The position numbers and the translations under genes were made by a program. A model generated the notes under the pieces. The model worked only from the letters and a program-made list of their open reading frames with translations, made no database searches and was not told the DNA's origin. A stretch of 64,000 nucleotides of DNA from Przewalskia tangutica (taxonomy: Eukaryota > Streptophyta > Magnoliopsida > Solanales > Solanaceae): positions 74,329,548 through 74,393,547 of the forward strand of contig CM056726.1 of the NCBI GenBank assembly GCA_029844215.1. The letters are read 5' to 3'. Shown here in pieces: positions 1 through 11,763 of this stretch. Every line of letters starts with the position of its first letter. Position 1 is the first letter of the stretch.

Positions 1-351
1 GTATTATGGTCATTATAGGTTGAAGTACTAAGTATAGCGTATTCTACTTGAAGGATGGAATAGCTATCAAGGTTGAAGTACTTTGGAGCATTTTGCTACT
101 TGTCGATAATCATCGCGAGGTATGTGAACCTCTTCCTTATTTTGATATGATTCTATGTATGGAATATACATGTGGTGCTATTTCATGATTCCTTCTACTC
201 TTAGAAGTTAAGAGGTAGGTATGTTGATTTACTCTATGTAAAGGTTACGTCTAAGTTATCATAAGTTCTTACCAAGTCTTATGGGGGATATTGGTAAGAG
301 TCGTTAGGAAGTATTTGTAGTCAAGTTGACTTTGCTAAGTTATTGCACGAA

Positions 352-545
352 TGAGGATAAGTATCGAACAAGCCATTGCAGCGTTAATAAAAGAAAATGT
401 ATCGGCAATCAATTAAATAAAAATGAGTAGAATTCTCCATCTGCATAGAAGCTAAGATAAGACAAAATTGTATTACATTTTCTAGATCATGACTGCTTTA
501 ATAAGATCGTTATAAACAAGTATAACTTATTCACAACGCATAAAA
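352..545 (+). repeat. Conserved LTR module (M-block), copy 1
   Basis: About 190 bp beginning near GAACAAGCCATTGCAGCG and including CTCCATCTGCATAGAAGC. It recurs almost unchanged in nine places, always in LTR orientation, while the surrounding LTR text diverges. It is missing from several other LTRs of the same family. No function is known to me. Confidence 0.75.
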
Positions 546-1302
546 GTATATGTTACTTAATTTAAAGAGTTTACGTATGAAGTTTTAAGACTATGAACCT
601 TGAATTCTAAAAAGGTTAAGAGACTTTATTTTTCAAGTTATGGGACTTGATTCTTAAATGAAGGAATGACTTGATTTAAAAGTATAGAATACTTGATTTG
701 GAAAATATGGATTTCTTGACATTCGAAAGATAAGAGACTTGAAATTCTAAGTTAAGAAACTTGATTTCTTAAAAGTTAAGAGACTTGAAGTATTTTGAAA
801 GTTAAGAAAATTGATTTGAAAATATATGATACTTGGTTTTAAAAGTATAAGTCTTTTGGTTATAAAAGGAAGGAATTTGTCTAAGACATAAAGAGCTATA
901 ACGGCTTTATGGGAAGTTGGTTATAACAACTTTATGGAAGGTTAAAAGAATGGTTTTCTCTAGTAACGTAAACCAAGAAATAACTTGAAATAAAGAAAGG
1001 CAAATTGATTTAACGGTATCAATTGCTTAAAGTTCTAAAGTAAGGGTCACTTGATTTTAGAAGCCTAGAAATGTATTTCTAAAAATATAGTGACTTGTTT
1101 TGAAGAGTAGATATGACTTGATACTACGGTTATTAGTATCTTGGAAGTTTTATATGAAAAAGAGTCATTTTAAAAGAATATAAGTACGTAGTACTTTGGG
1201 TTAAATTCCCGGATTTTTATAATGGCATGTTAGTGCCTTAAGTAAACTAAAAGGAGAGGGTAAAGCTAATAAGAAGTTAGGGGATTTCTTAACTTGCTTA
1301 TG

Positions 1303-1445
1303 TTGTGTATGATAAGTCGGTGGTTCTTATGTTACGTATGATAAGTCGGTGGTGCTTATGTTATGTATGATAAGCCGGTAGTGCTTATGTTATGTATGAT
1401 AAGCTGGTGGTGCTTATGTTATGTATGATAGCCGGTTGTGCTAGT
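1303..1445 (+). repeat. 29-bp minisatellite, five units
   Basis: Five units of about 29 bp, each with a core like TATGTATGATAAGCCGGT followed by RGTGCTTAT. Units differ at a few bases and the last is shortened. The array sits in the LTR slot where other family T copies carry unrelated arrays. Confidence 0.85.
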
Positions 1446-1504
1446 GATATATTGTTCATTATGGGGTCATTCCCCGGGTTTGTGGCATTTGCATATTCCG
1501 TGGA

Positions 1505-1665
1505 TTTGCTACCCATGACGCGAGGAATACCTCATGCGAGTCCGTAGGGCTCATGCGGGTGAAATAGTCCTATGCGGGGCGGACCAGTCATATGCGAGGA
1601 GATTACCTCATGCGGGTCTATACGACCTATGCGGGCGGATACAGTCTATGCGAGGAAATTACCTC
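1505..1665 (+). repeat. Degenerate short tandem array (ATGCGGGTGAAATAGTCC type)
   Basis: Irregular units of roughly 18-22 bp built on ATGCGRG and GAAATAGTCC or ATTACCTC. The same cassette appears forward at 39850-40030 and reversed at 21775-21975, 41280-41560 and 47370-47640. It ends at the truncation of the LTR fragment. Confidence 0.7.
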
Positions 1666-2024
1666 TTCAATATTGACATGATCCAAAATAAACGTTATCA
1701 AACTAGAGATCCCACAAGAGACTCCTATTATTGGAAAATGCAAGTATGACTCCTTTTGATCGTCACTATTATGCTTATTCGTTACCTTTGAAATTGGTCC
1801 TATCAATTTTGTATAAGATGATCTTCGTACTATATTAGAATCATTGGATGTCTTTTGTCTAAAATGTTTCCTTGCAATCCCTTTAGATTGTCGGATTTGT
1901 TTTCCCTTGTCGGGATGGTATATCATTTTCTTGGTAATTCTTGTGATACTATTAAGTATATGATGGATCTTAATGCTTGCGGTAAATGAGTTCCATAATG
2001 ATTAATAGAGGGCTAACGACCTCG
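1666..2024. other. Unassigned AT-rich sequence between LTR pieces
   Basis: About 360 bp with no similarity that I can see to other parts of the window and no convincing reading frame. It joins the truncated LTR on the left to the putative element C LTR on the right. Confidence 0.5.
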
Positions 2025-2071
2025 TGTCACCCCGTCTTGTTTCTATTGGGTTTTTTAGCTCGGTCATGCAT

Positions 2072-2117
<46 letters not shown>

Positions 2118-2532
2118 ATCGTACCCGTCCTTCAGTGTCATTGTACGTAGCTGTAGTGGTGTGCACATATAAGTGTCGTACCAGGCCCTAATATGGGACT
2201 CGATGTCTTAAAACAGATGCATGTATATAAATATACATTGGGTATGACATGATATAGACATTTCCCCAAAAGCTGGATATATATATACATACATATGACT
2301 AATTTTAGTGCTACTATGTATTGCACATGCCCACAGCGGCCTCCACAGTGTAGGTTATTTTGTTGTCTTGATGTGCCCAACTTTTTTCTTAATATATATT
2401 TGTTTGTCTTACATATTCAGTACATTATTCATACTGACGTCTCTTTTTGGGCACTGTGTTCATTCCTATAGGTACAGGTAGACATTCTGGCACCCATAGT
2501 AGGTGTTTGGGTTTAGCAGTTGTTCTCGATGT
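2025..2532 (+). mobile_element. Left part of 5' LTR of gypsy element C
   Basis: Proposed LTR start at TGTCACCCCG. It mirrors the LTR end at 6387 (CTAACC..GGGTGTGACA on the other side), giving the usual short inverted LTR ends. The LTR is split at 2532 by the solo LTR and resumes at 6022. Its joined length would be about 874 bp. The right end is secure because a primer-binding site follows. The left end is inferred from the terminal match only. Confidence 0.45.
2077..2114. repeat. (AT)19 microsatellite
   Basis: An uninterrupted AT dinucleotide run of 38 bp inside the element C LTR. Confidence 0.97.
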
Positions 2533-2830
2533 TGTTACACCCCGTAAGTCCAGGACATGTTTAAGAGAATGTACGTAAGGAACTCAAGACTTGAAATTGG
2601 TACGAAAGGAAGAATTGTTTTTCCGAAGGAAAATCTTCCGAACGTCGGAAAGGAAAAATGTTCGTTGATGAGAATTGGATTCTCAAAATGCATTATTTGA
2701 AGAGTATGGAACTTATTAACATTATGGAAATTTATTTTTACGGATTTGGTCACGTGGGGCCCACCCGAGAAATTTTACGTTTTGTGGGGCCCACGAGGGT
2801 TACGAAAATTATGGACGAATGGGAGGGCGA

Positions 2831-2836
2831 CACGTG
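2831..2836 (+). promoter_or_regulatory. G-box CACGTG in LTR U3
   Basis: CACGTG within GGGCGACACGTGGCACC, about 300 bp inside the LTR and 180 bp upstream of the TATA box. The same context recurs in other family T LTRs. The ACGTGGC core matches the plant G-box/ABRE class; use by a factor is inference. Confidence 0.55.
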
Positions 2837-3013
2837 GCACCCCCACATGGTCTTGGACGAAATTGACCAAGGATATAATGGTCATTTGACCAAGTATAGA
2901 TGACCAAAGTCTTGCAAGCTAAGAGCTTGACATTGTTGACTAAGTCCAAGGGTCACTTGGCTTGATCTCTTCCATCCAACCCTAACAAGTGTTATAATCT
3001 AGACCCTACATTG

Positions 3014-3025
3014 TATTATATATAC
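3014..3025 (+). promoter_or_regulatory. LTR TATA box
   Basis: TATTATATATAC about 485 bp from the LTR start, followed about 30 bp later by a conserved CACTTAGAAAATTT segment. An AT-rich TATA-like block is at the same place in every complete LTR here. It implies a short U3 and a very long R-U5 of about 3 kb. Confidence 0.6.
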
Positions 3026-4311
3026 ACACTAGTGCAAGACAATTCTTCACACTTAGAAAATTTTCAAGAAATTTTGAGCTAGCTTAGTGAAGCTCACGGC
3101 ATTGAGCTTATTCCCACACAAAAAAAAATCAATTGTTGTCCAATATTCACAAGACTTTAACCCAAGGTTCCTAGGGGTATTGTAAGGATATCTCAATAGA
3201 AAGATCCCGGAAAAACGACGTTTTTACGTTAGTCGCAAGGCGAAACTCTAAGGTGTTCTTCAACTTTGAAGATGGAACTTGAAGAGGAGTTCTTCATAAG
3301 CTTCTAAGGAGTGCTTGGAGCGGATTGGAACATAAGAAGAGGAGCTAAAAGTTGCTAAGGATCGACTTGTAATCTTGGAATATATTTGGGCTAAATGAGG
3401 TATAATCTTCGTCTTACTATTGTAATTGAAGATTCCATGTTATGATAAGTTAGAAATGAGCATATGATATATGTTATGAAGATTGATAAGTGTTATGGAA
3501 TTTTAGAAGCTCAAATCCGAAAATGGACAAGTTAGCCATTAATGTTGTAATTAATTTGGACGGTAGTTATAATCGTCGCATGTTAAGGAAGAAAGGAATT
3601 TAGTTTTTATAATTGTTATTATGTATATAACATGTTGGAATAACAACTTGGATTGAAAAGGAATCGAACGGAAATTGACATTGTTGTAGGCATGGATTGT
3701 AGCCGAGAATTGCCTTAATTTTTGGACAGTTTCGTATTAATTGTGGGGTAGAATTTTACATGTCCTGTTAAGGCGTGTAATCCCCTTTGGTTAGCTGATT
3801 TGTTTGAGCCTTAAATGTGGCGTGTTTGGTTATTGAATTTGGGCCTTGAAAAAGGTGAAAAAGTATGTAGAAACAAAGGAAGCGTTGTCCGATTTTTCGT
3901 AGAATTTAGTGACTTTGCACTTAGAATATTCTACGTATGAAGCAAGAGGTTAATAGACGTATTATGACCCTTATAGGTTGAAGTACTGCGAGTAGCGTAT
4001 TCTACTTGAAGGGTGGAAAAGCTAGCAAGGTTATAGTACTTTGGAGCATTTTGCTACTTGTCGATAATCGTCGCAAGGTATGTGAACCTCTTCCTTCTTT
4101 TGGCATGGTTCTATGTATGAGACATACATATGGTGTTATTTCATGATTCCTTCTACTCTTAGAAGTTAAGAGGTATGTATGTTGATTTACTTTATGTAAA
4201 AGCTACATCTAAGAAATCCTAAGTTCTTACCAAGTCTTATGGGGGATGTTGGTAAGAGTCGCTAGGAAGTATTTGGAGTCGAGTTGACTTTGCTAATTTA
4301 CTGCACGAATG

Positions 4312-4515
4312 AGAATAAGTATCGAACAAGCCATTGCAGCGTTAATAAAGAAAATGTATCGACAATCAATTATATTAAAATGAGTAAAATTCTCCATCTG
4401 CATAGAAACTAAGATAAGACAAAATTGTATTACATTTTCTAGATCATGGCTGCTTTAATAAGATCGTTATAAACAAGTATAACCTATTCACAACTCATAA
4501 AAGTATATGTTGCTT
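4312..4515 (+). repeat. Conserved LTR module (M-block), copy 2
   Basis: Same module as at 352-545, differing by only a few bases, lying between a more diverged upstream segment and the TTATAAC paired motif. Confidence 0.75.
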
Positions 4516-4923
4516 AATTTAAAGAGTTTTATGTCATAAAGTTTTAAGACTATGAACCTTGATTTCTGAGAAGGTTAAGAGACTTTATTTTTCAAGTTAT
4601 GGGACTTGATTCTTAAATGAAGAAATGACTTGATTTAAGAAGTATGGTTTCTATGATTTATTTCAAAAGTTAAGAGGCTTGATTTCAAAAGAGAATGTAA
4701 CTTGAGCCTTTTAAAAGAAGAAGTTTATGGATTTAAAAAGAGAATGAGTTTTAAGATTCTTTTAAGTATGTATGTACGTAGTACTTTTGGGTTTAATTTT
4801 CCTTAAGTAATAAGGAATAAAAGTGTCTTAAGTTCTCTAAAGTGAAAAGGTTGTTATAATAGCTTTATGGGAAGTTGTTATAATGACTTAAGAAGAATTG
4901 AAAAGATGGTTTAAAATATTATG

Positions 4924-5341
4924 TAATGACATTATCGCGTCCCAGGAATGGGTCGGGCAGTATACCTTTATAGGCAGACTATATGACATTATCGCGTCCC
5001 AAGAATGGGCCGGGCAGTATACCTTTATGGGCAGACTATATGACATTATCGCGTCCCAGGAATGGGTCGGGCAGTATACCTTTATGGGCAGACTATATGA
5101 CATTATCGCGTCGAGAATGGGTCGAGCGGTATACCTTTATGGGCGGACTATATGACATTATCGCGTCGAGAATGGGCGGCAAGATACCTTTATGGGACTA
5201 TATGACATTATCGCGTCGAGAATGGCGGCGAGATACCTTTATGGCGGACTATATGACATTATCGTGTCCCAAGAATGGGTCGAGCGATACCTTTATGGGC
5301 GGACTATATGACATTATCGCGTCGAGAATGGGCCGGCGATA
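4924..5341 (+). repeat. 57-bp minisatellite in LTR, about 7.5 units
   Basis: Units of 57 bp reading TGACATTATCGCGTCCC.. ..GGGCAGTATACC.. The first units are almost identical; later ones lose short pieces at CCCAGG and GGCAG. Because 57 is divisible by three, the array stays open in several frames and gives apparent 19-residue protein repeats. I regard those as artefacts of the array. Confidence 0.92.
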
Positions 5342-6021
5342 AGCGTCCTCGTAAAGGGGCGGATTAGGTTATGCAAGATCGTAAGTTATATGTTTATGAA
5401 CTTGATGATTTTTCTTAAGTATGTACGTAAGAATTTGACTATACTCTTATTGAAAAATGGGAAAAGATAATAAGGTACGATTAAGTTCACGAGATGGTAA
5501 TGACACGGTAGAATCTGGTATTTACCCTTTTTATACTTGCCCCTGTCATTCTTTTGTACAATTATGATTTGTTTACTGTACCTTATTTCCGTTCCATATT
5601 AAATTTTTGTTATGCGACTCCTTGAAGTGCGTTCATGTCCGCAGTTTAGGTACGATTGTGGATCCGCGAGCTTAGGATCTGGTTCAAGATTTTGAGATGG
5701 CTCGATGTTCCGAGCTTGTCGTCATGGTTATGTATATTCGAAGTGCAGCGGGGCCTTGTCCCGTCATAGTATTTGTCCAAATCTTAGAGGTTTGTATTCA
5801 TCTGTGGGCTGGACTGGCTAGAGTTGTTTTTACATTGTTAAACAGTGTAGCCTCTTTCGGGTAATTTTTGTATGTTATGGCAGCCTTATCGGCTTGGCCT
5901 TAGTTTTGATTAAAAAAAAAAGAAAGAAGAGTGTTATTTATCTTCCGCAGTTTATTATGTTGTATGAATAGAAGGGTGTCCATGTAGGGCACCAGTCGCG
6001 GCCCGGGGTCGGGTCGTGACA

Positions 6022-6387
6022 GATACACTCCTTTATTTCGGAGTTGTCTAGTGGATTGGTAGGTGTTGATTTTTCTATATATATGCATAGTTGGGTATGG
6101 TGGGGTCCTATCCCGACCAGATGTTGTTAATACATTCTGTAAAGGCTTGTAGAAATTCATATTGTATATAGTTGTCTTATGTGGCCTTGTCGGACTGGTT
6201 GTATATATATGTATGTTGGGCCTTTTCTACATGGATGCAGTTGTGTTTTGATTAGGTAATCACTCGTCAGAGGCCTTGTCCTCCAATATGTGGTTGAGGA
6301 TGCTACATTTGTTATGGTTAGTATGCTCGGGCCTTAAGGCACCAGGTGTCGGTCACACACACACACACCAAAGGTTAGGGTGTGACA
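6022..6387 (+). mobile_element. Right part of 5' LTR of gypsy element C
   Basis: The host LTR resumes after the solo LTR insertion and ends GGGTGTGACA at 6387. A (CA)n tract lies at 6353-6369. The primer-binding site four bases later fixes this as the 3' edge of a 5' LTR. Confidence 0.7.
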
Positions 6388-6391
6388 AAGT

Positions 6392-6403
6392 TGGTATTAG
6401 AGT
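6392..6403 (+). other. Primer-binding site (initiator-Met tRNA type)
   Basis: TGGTATTAGAGT, matching the plant gypsy/copia PBS TGGTATCAGAGC with two C-to-T changes, as expected from deamination of methylated cytosines. It would pair with the 3' end of initiator-Met tRNA to prime reverse transcription. Confidence 0.75.
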
Positions 6404-6599
6404 AGGTCTGTCCTAGGGACTCTACAAGACACGTCTAGTAGAGTCTTGTTTATAAATGTGTTATGCACCACATTTATAAGTAGGAGGCTACAAGATGTTT
6501 AGGATGATTGTCTTCTTTCATATCTTAGATCATATGTTAATGTCGAGTCATAAGAATGTGGTCTTCTAATCTATATTCGAGTTATATTTTCAACGATGC

Positions 6600-8040
6600 T
6601 TGCTACTACTAGATGAAGGAGGATATTCAGATTTAAGATGGGGAGACGGGTGAGGGTACTGGTCAAGTACCACCCACTAACCTGGGGCAATAGGAGAGAC
6701 AAGATGAGGCTATATCTCTGGCCTCCAGGAATCTACAACCAGAGGAGCACATGGGAGCTGATATACCTCAAGTTCCTCCCCAATTTGCTCTTGAGCAAGA
6801 TCTTGACATGTGTAGTGAGGTTCAGTTATTGACACATTTAATGGCCACTCATTCCTAACATCAAGTTCCTGGACTTTATAATATAGTTGTTAGTGCAAGA
6901 GTTTGGGACTTCATTAATTTGGATTCTCCAGTGTTTATGGGATCAGACCCGCAGAACTTCCTGGATCAGATGCAACGGACTTTGAGGGTAATGAATGCAC
7001 TGATACTGAGTCTGTTAAGTTGGCCTCTTAAATACTATGAGATGTCATGTTAATATGGTATGAGACATGGGAGAAATCTAGGGGACCCCGTGCCCTACTA
7101 GCTAGATGGAAGGATTTTTCTGAGGCCTTTTTACAGCATTAGCTGCCAGTAGAGCTCCAATGGGCTAATCAAGACATGTTTTTAAATCTTAAGTAGGATA
7201 ACATGAGTGTGCAGAAATACAGTATGCAGTTTAAATCAATGATCAGGTATGCTCATACTCTAGTAGTTGAAATGAGCGATAGGGTACATCGGTTCGTGAA
7301 TGGTTTGGGCTCGCACCTGCTGAATGGGTGTATTAAAGCTTCTCTGAATGTGGGTATGGACATATCTCGTATCGAGGTGTATGCTATGAATTTAGAGGAC
7401 CTTAAGCGGTAACAACAAGTCGATCGAGAATGGGATATGGGTACATATACGAGAGCCCGATCCACGAGTGATTTTGATGGGTTCACAGAAGGACCCTGAC
7501 CCAAGCGTCTAGGTATTCAGTCAATCCGGTAGCTAGCACACCCTCACAGTTTCAGAGATCATATCAGGGTAGATCCATTTATTTCGGACAATGCCATAGT
7601 TCTAGAATGCCAGATCCACATCATAGAGGGGACTACAGTCAAGCGAGGCTATATCTGCCTCAGTGCAGTTTGTGTGGTAGAGCCCACTTCGGGCCATGTC
7701 AATAGCGATCACATCTGTTCTATTCTTATAGGCAGTCATTCCATATTATGAGAAATTATCCATCAAGGAGCGAAGGTGGCATGGCACAGCCGATTGGGTC
7801 AATAGCTGCATATTCATCTTTGTTACGCCCTCTAGGGCAGGGTCACAACTACCAGTCAGTCGAGGAGGTATGGGTGAAGCATCCAGTTCGGGTTCTAGTA
7901 GAACCGTATATACGCACTAGGGGTCATCGGGAGTTTTTCCTGGATGTCATCACAGTTATATTGCCTATCTTCTCTCGAGATGTCTGCATACTAACTGCAT
8001 TTGGTTTTAATTTTATCATTTATTACGTTGTTCTTTGCTA
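6600..8040 (+). pseudogene. Broken gag-protease of a Tekay-like gypsy element (element C)
   Basis: Gag packages the retrotransposon RNA in a cytoplasmic particle. Reading across frames, the retrotransposon gag core is clear: FMGSDPQNFLDQMQR (about 6936-6995), WYETWEKSRGPRALLARWKD (about 7056-7115), then an uninterrupted stretch 7203-7412 including SVQKYSMQFKSMIRYA and the LNGCIKASLNVGMDISRIE tail. A degraded zinc-knuckle region follows: CGRAHFGPC near 7675 and HIMRNYPSR where the second cysteines should be. Near 7960 SIFSRD-like residues precede the place of the protease active site, where the D-P-G-S motif is destroyed. Several stops and frameshifts break the gene. Reverse transcriptase, RNase H and integrase are absent because satellite DNA begins at about 8073. 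It is a 5' remnant of a full element. Confidence 0.85.
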
Positions 8041-8072
8041 ATAAACTTGATAAAGAACCCGAGTTGACAGGT

Positions 8073-8847
8073 GAATCATTCTAAGCCCATAAACTCAAGT
8101 TCGTGATTTTTTACACTTTTGTTCGGTGGGTGTTACCACAATGATTTTCTATAATCTTGTCGACGGTCTCTGATTGGCCTAAAATTCACCCGATCAATCG
8201 TAAACAGGCTGGGGATCGACACCCATTACTTCATCATGGTCAACATCGCTTATTATTGCATTTCGAATCTCAGAAATTCAAATTTGTGATTTTTTGCACT
8301 TTCGGTGTGTCTAACCACATAAATTTTCTAGAATTTTGTCGACGGTATCTGATTGGCCTAAAATTGACCTGATCCATTATGCTGGTGATCAACACCCATT
8401 ACTTCATCATGGCTGACGTCGCTTATTATTGCTTTTCTAAGTCTAAAAACTCAAAATCGTGATTTTTGCACTTTCGGTAGGTGTTACCACACAAATTTTC
8501 TAGAATCCTGTCGATTGTCTCTAATTGGCCTGAAATTGAACTGGTCCATCACAAACATGAAGGTGATCGACACACATTACTTCATCATGGCCGATGTCAC
8601 ATATTATTGCATTTCTAAGACCAGAAACCCAAATTCGTGATTTATTGTACTTTTGGTGGGTGTTAGCACATGAATTTTCTATAATCATGTCGACGGTCTT
8701 TGATTTTCCTAAAATTCACCCTGCACATCACAAACAAGCTAGTGATTGACACTCATTACTGCGTCATGGTCAACGTCGCTTATTATTGTATTTCTAATCC
8801 CAGTAATTCAAATTCATGATTTTTTGTACTTTCAGTGGGTGTTATTA
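8073..8847. repeat. ~178-bp satellite, about 4.3 units
   Basis: Recurring landmarks GTGATTTTTTGCACTTTCGG, TTGTCGACGG, GATTGGCCTAAAATT and ATTACTTCATCATGG appear at spacings of about 175-182 bp (unit anchors near 8101, 8283, 8457, 8635 and 8813). Units are diverged. The length is in the nucleosome-sized range typical of plant centromeric or subtelomeric satellites. I do not recognise the family. It abuts the broken gag on the left and an LTR on the right. Confidence 0.9.
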
Positions 8848-10263
8848 TGTTGCGATTTTTCTATATGCTACGCAAGTTTACATATCGCAATTCGTAATAA
8901 AATTCGGTAAGACTGAGTATCGTCCTTAGAGACTGAATTATCAATTACCAACTAATTAATCTTTGGTTTATATTTGGTAAACAATTATAGATTGAGATTT
9001 CTACACTAAGAACTAACAACTAAAGTAATAAGTAGAAATAAAATAATAATTAAAACACTTTGATTTTAATTCAGTAATGGAGGTAATTAGAATTTCCAAT
9101 CTCATCGACTAAGTGGGAATTTTCTATATTTTTATGATAAATTCTACCACATAAGAGGATTAAGATCAATAACTTACAAGCTACACAAGTAATCGTGATA
9201 CTTTCGTTCAAGATTAATCCTATGTCTAATCAACTATAGCATATTCAAATCTCTCTTTTTATGATTTGAAATCATATAAGTAATGAAAACTAATGGTCAA
9301 TCAATTCTCATTCAATAAACGTAAGTTGATTAGATAATGATAGACGACGAAGAAATACTAACAATTCATTAATTCAAAATAGAGGTTAAGTGAATCGACA
9401 AAAAATCTTGATATGTCTAGTTCTATTTTGATTAATCCGAATCTGTGTACCCTGAGATTTCCATAATACCTTCTCCCTCTTTGTTCCGAACGCTGCTATA
9501 ATTAAGAAGCTACTATGATTGAATTCGACATCAGTGATTTTTCCATGCCTTTCCAACGCAGGAAAGTGGCTTCCGCTCCCCGATTATAATAAACGAATTA
9601 GTTCATAGTCATAGTCATGCTAACAAAACTAATTGTCTTCAATACCAACATAAACTGAATTAACGAAACGAGAAAAGAAAGAACTTGAACAAATATGGTC
9701 TCCAATTGCTTCCTAGCCTTCTATTTCTTTGCTCAAAAGTGTGATAATCCCTAAAATCAACCTCCCAGGGCTTATATCCCGCAAACCCTTATTGGACCTT
9801 TTTAATCTCGTAAAAATTCAGATTTTCTCGCTAATTTCTGGCGTTTGCGCCGCAGCGCTAATTCCACAGGAACTTTCGCGCCTTTGTAGCGTGCGCCATC
9901 TTCTAGGCGCCGAGACGCCAATGACGTGATTTTCTCTAGTTTTACGCCTGCCGGCGCGGCCTTCCTCCTTGCGTCGCGGCCCTTGCCTTCTTTCGCAACT
10001 CTTCCTCATTTTCTAATCGGATTTTGTTTAAACTATTTTCTGAGCTTCCCGAGCCTCCTTTGATTGATTGCATTGGGACTCGATGTGCACTTTTGGGCCT
10101 CCATGAACGCCTATTCTATTTGAATTCTCTAAAATCTTACTGAATCGCTTCGACACTGAATATACAACACAAAATGCATAATACTGTACAGAACAATTAA
10201 AAGACAACAAAAGACTCCCTAAAACACACTCTAAAACCGTACTAAAAATAGACTTTACAAACA
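8848..10263 (-). mobile_element. 3' LTR of a gypsy-type element (Athila/Tat-like), minus strand
   Basis: The left edge reads TGTTGCGATTTTTC.., followed by CTACGCAAGTTTAC and GAGTATCGTCC, phrases I associate with terminal segments of plant Athila/Tat-type LTRs. A GC-rich block with repeated GGCGC/CGCGGC lies at about 9845-9985. The right edge is a CA followed immediately by a reversed polypurine tract. Length is about 1.4 kb. No target duplication could be checked because the far side of the element is lost. Assignment to a lineage is tentative. Confidence 0.55.
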
Positions 10264-10279
10264 TCTCCAAACTTAAACT
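10264..10279 (-). other. Polypurine tract of the 8848 LTR element
   Basis: TCTCCAAACTTAAACT, the complement of AGTTTAAGTTTGGAGA, next to the LTR edge. A second C-rich/AAACTTATT stretch at about 11534-11551 has the form usually seen just after the last ORF of such elements. Confidence 0.6.
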
Positions 10280-11763
10280 TTACTCATCCTCGAATAAAGA
10301 ACTCTAGACACCCTAAAAAGAAAAACACACAGACTCTAAAAAATTAATCAAGTCAAGAACAATAGATTATACCTCAAAGATCATGAACACATGCAATATC
10401 ATTTTCTTCTAGCCACTAATTTGCTATCATGAATTTCAAGTCAGATAATCATTAAGCTTGCTTAACATTATTAAGGCATATGATCATTCAACCATAATTA
10501 CTAACTCAAACATGTCTTCAATATCAGTTTATGTACAAATGAATTCTTTCCAACAGTCCATCAGGCAAAAATTCTATATGCTTGTTAACTTGTTACTCTC
10601 CCCTAATGTAGACACACATGCTTAAAAATCAATAGAACTTTTATAGGTTTTATCGTTAGGTTTAAGCATGGGTAGATAAAATGTCATTTAGGCTCAAGAT
10701 TAACATAAGCATAGGAACCTACCAATCCAAACTTGATATCACATTATAATGCACCACAATCCCCCTTTTTCTTCCTTTCTAAATTGAGAAATTCCACTTT
10801 TCTTCTTTTTTTCGAACTACAACACCCCCAAACTTATTTTCAATTATATGTACAAGACGTGTGTAGTTTATTTTAGATGATTATTCTCTCAATCGTTTGC
10901 TCTTCTATTGATAGCACCCAATCTCCAATACAAATTACAAGAATTCAATCCCCACTCATATACTTCTATACTTATGGTAATTCAAGGGAATGATAGAATC
11001 ATAAAGGGTTTCAAATAGGCTCAAATTAGGTGTCAATCAACAAAGAGTTATCTTTAAGGCTCAAAAGGGGTAGCTAAGGATTAATGTGGTGGCTTGAAAG
11101 GCTCAATCGTTCCAAAGATGGCCTAAATCATTTTCCTAAGCGTGCATTATCTTGGATTTCGTCTCAAGTAGCAAGAAAGCAAGTTCTAGGATTTTCCATC
11201 ATCTTTCCTCAAACCAAAGTTCAATCATGCATAACCCGAACAATTGAGTACAAGAAAGTCAACAGTCAGGATCAAGTTTTCATCTTTATTAATAACAGAA
11301 AGTAAACTCAAAAACTATCCAACTTAAGCACACGAATTTATGCATTTCATGACTATCAATAACATCCAATTATATCACGTGTGTTCACTCAATCTCCTGG
11401 TCTATTATTATTGGTTTGATTCATTGACACATAATACTCAACACAGACACTAAAACAAAGACACGAACAATAAACAGACAAATAACTAATCATAACATAA
11501 TTAAACACTACTAACACACACAAAATAGTAAGACTCCCCCCCAAACTTATTCAACACATTGTCCCTAATGTGAAAAAGTAAAGCAAAGGAAAGAACACTT
11601 GCATAAACTAGCTAGCGATTCAGAAGGGTGGTGGCGGTTGTTGATAAAGCTGATATTGTGAAGGGTAGCTAAAATAAGGCCCATCAGGTGTATCACCTAT
11701 TGATCAACAGTTGACCAAAGAGTTGAGTTGGTCGATGTGTTGGGTCTCATAGGTGTACAGCTG
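10280..11763 (-). mobile_element. 3' untranslated region of the same element
   Basis: AT-rich sequence with no supported ORF between the polypurine tract and the plant-transposon ORF. It includes the C-rich phrase near 11534 followed by CACATTGTCCCTAATGTG, an 18-bp near-palindrome typical of this region in plant gypsy elements. Confidence 0.5.

Larger units (their letters stand above)
1..1665 (+). mobile_element. Family T LTR fragment, 5' end outside the window
   Basis: This is the interior of a family T LTR in forward orientation. It carries the same ordered blocks as the complete copies at 2533 and 35866: the segment near position 108 containing GTCGATAATC, the conserved ~190-bp module (about 352-545), the paired TTATAAC/CTTTATGG motif (895-936), and the text just before the minisatellite slot (about 1195-1215). 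Two tandem-repeat cassettes follow. Its start lies upstream of the window. Its end near 1665 is abrupt, with no CGTGACA terminus, so this is a truncated copy and not a complete solo LTR. Confidence 0.75.
2533..6021 (+). mobile_element. Solo LTR, family T (3.49 kb)
   Basis: Starts TGTTACACCCCGTAAGTCC and ends GGGTCGGGTCGTGACA, the canonical TG..CA ends of the family. No primer-binding site or coding region lies next to it; the element C LTR continues on both sides, so it is a solo LTR left by recombination. Flanking 5-mers are GATGT and GATAC, an imperfect target duplication. Inside are a G-box at 2831, a TATA box at 3014-3025, the M-block (4312-4515), the paired TTATAAC motif (4852-4889), a 57-bp minisatellite (4924-5341) and an A-tract near 5910. 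Its closest relative in the window is the solo LTR at 35866. Confidence 0.88.

Noticed and set aside
4888..5342. Repeat proteins on both strands
   Set aside because: Same cause as 38454: translation of the 57-bp array.
2533..6021. DNA transposon with TGTYAC terminal inverted repeats
   Set aside because: Ends are TG..CA, target duplications of sister copies are 5 bp, and the same unit flanks PBS and polypurine tracts in elements A and B. It is an LTR.
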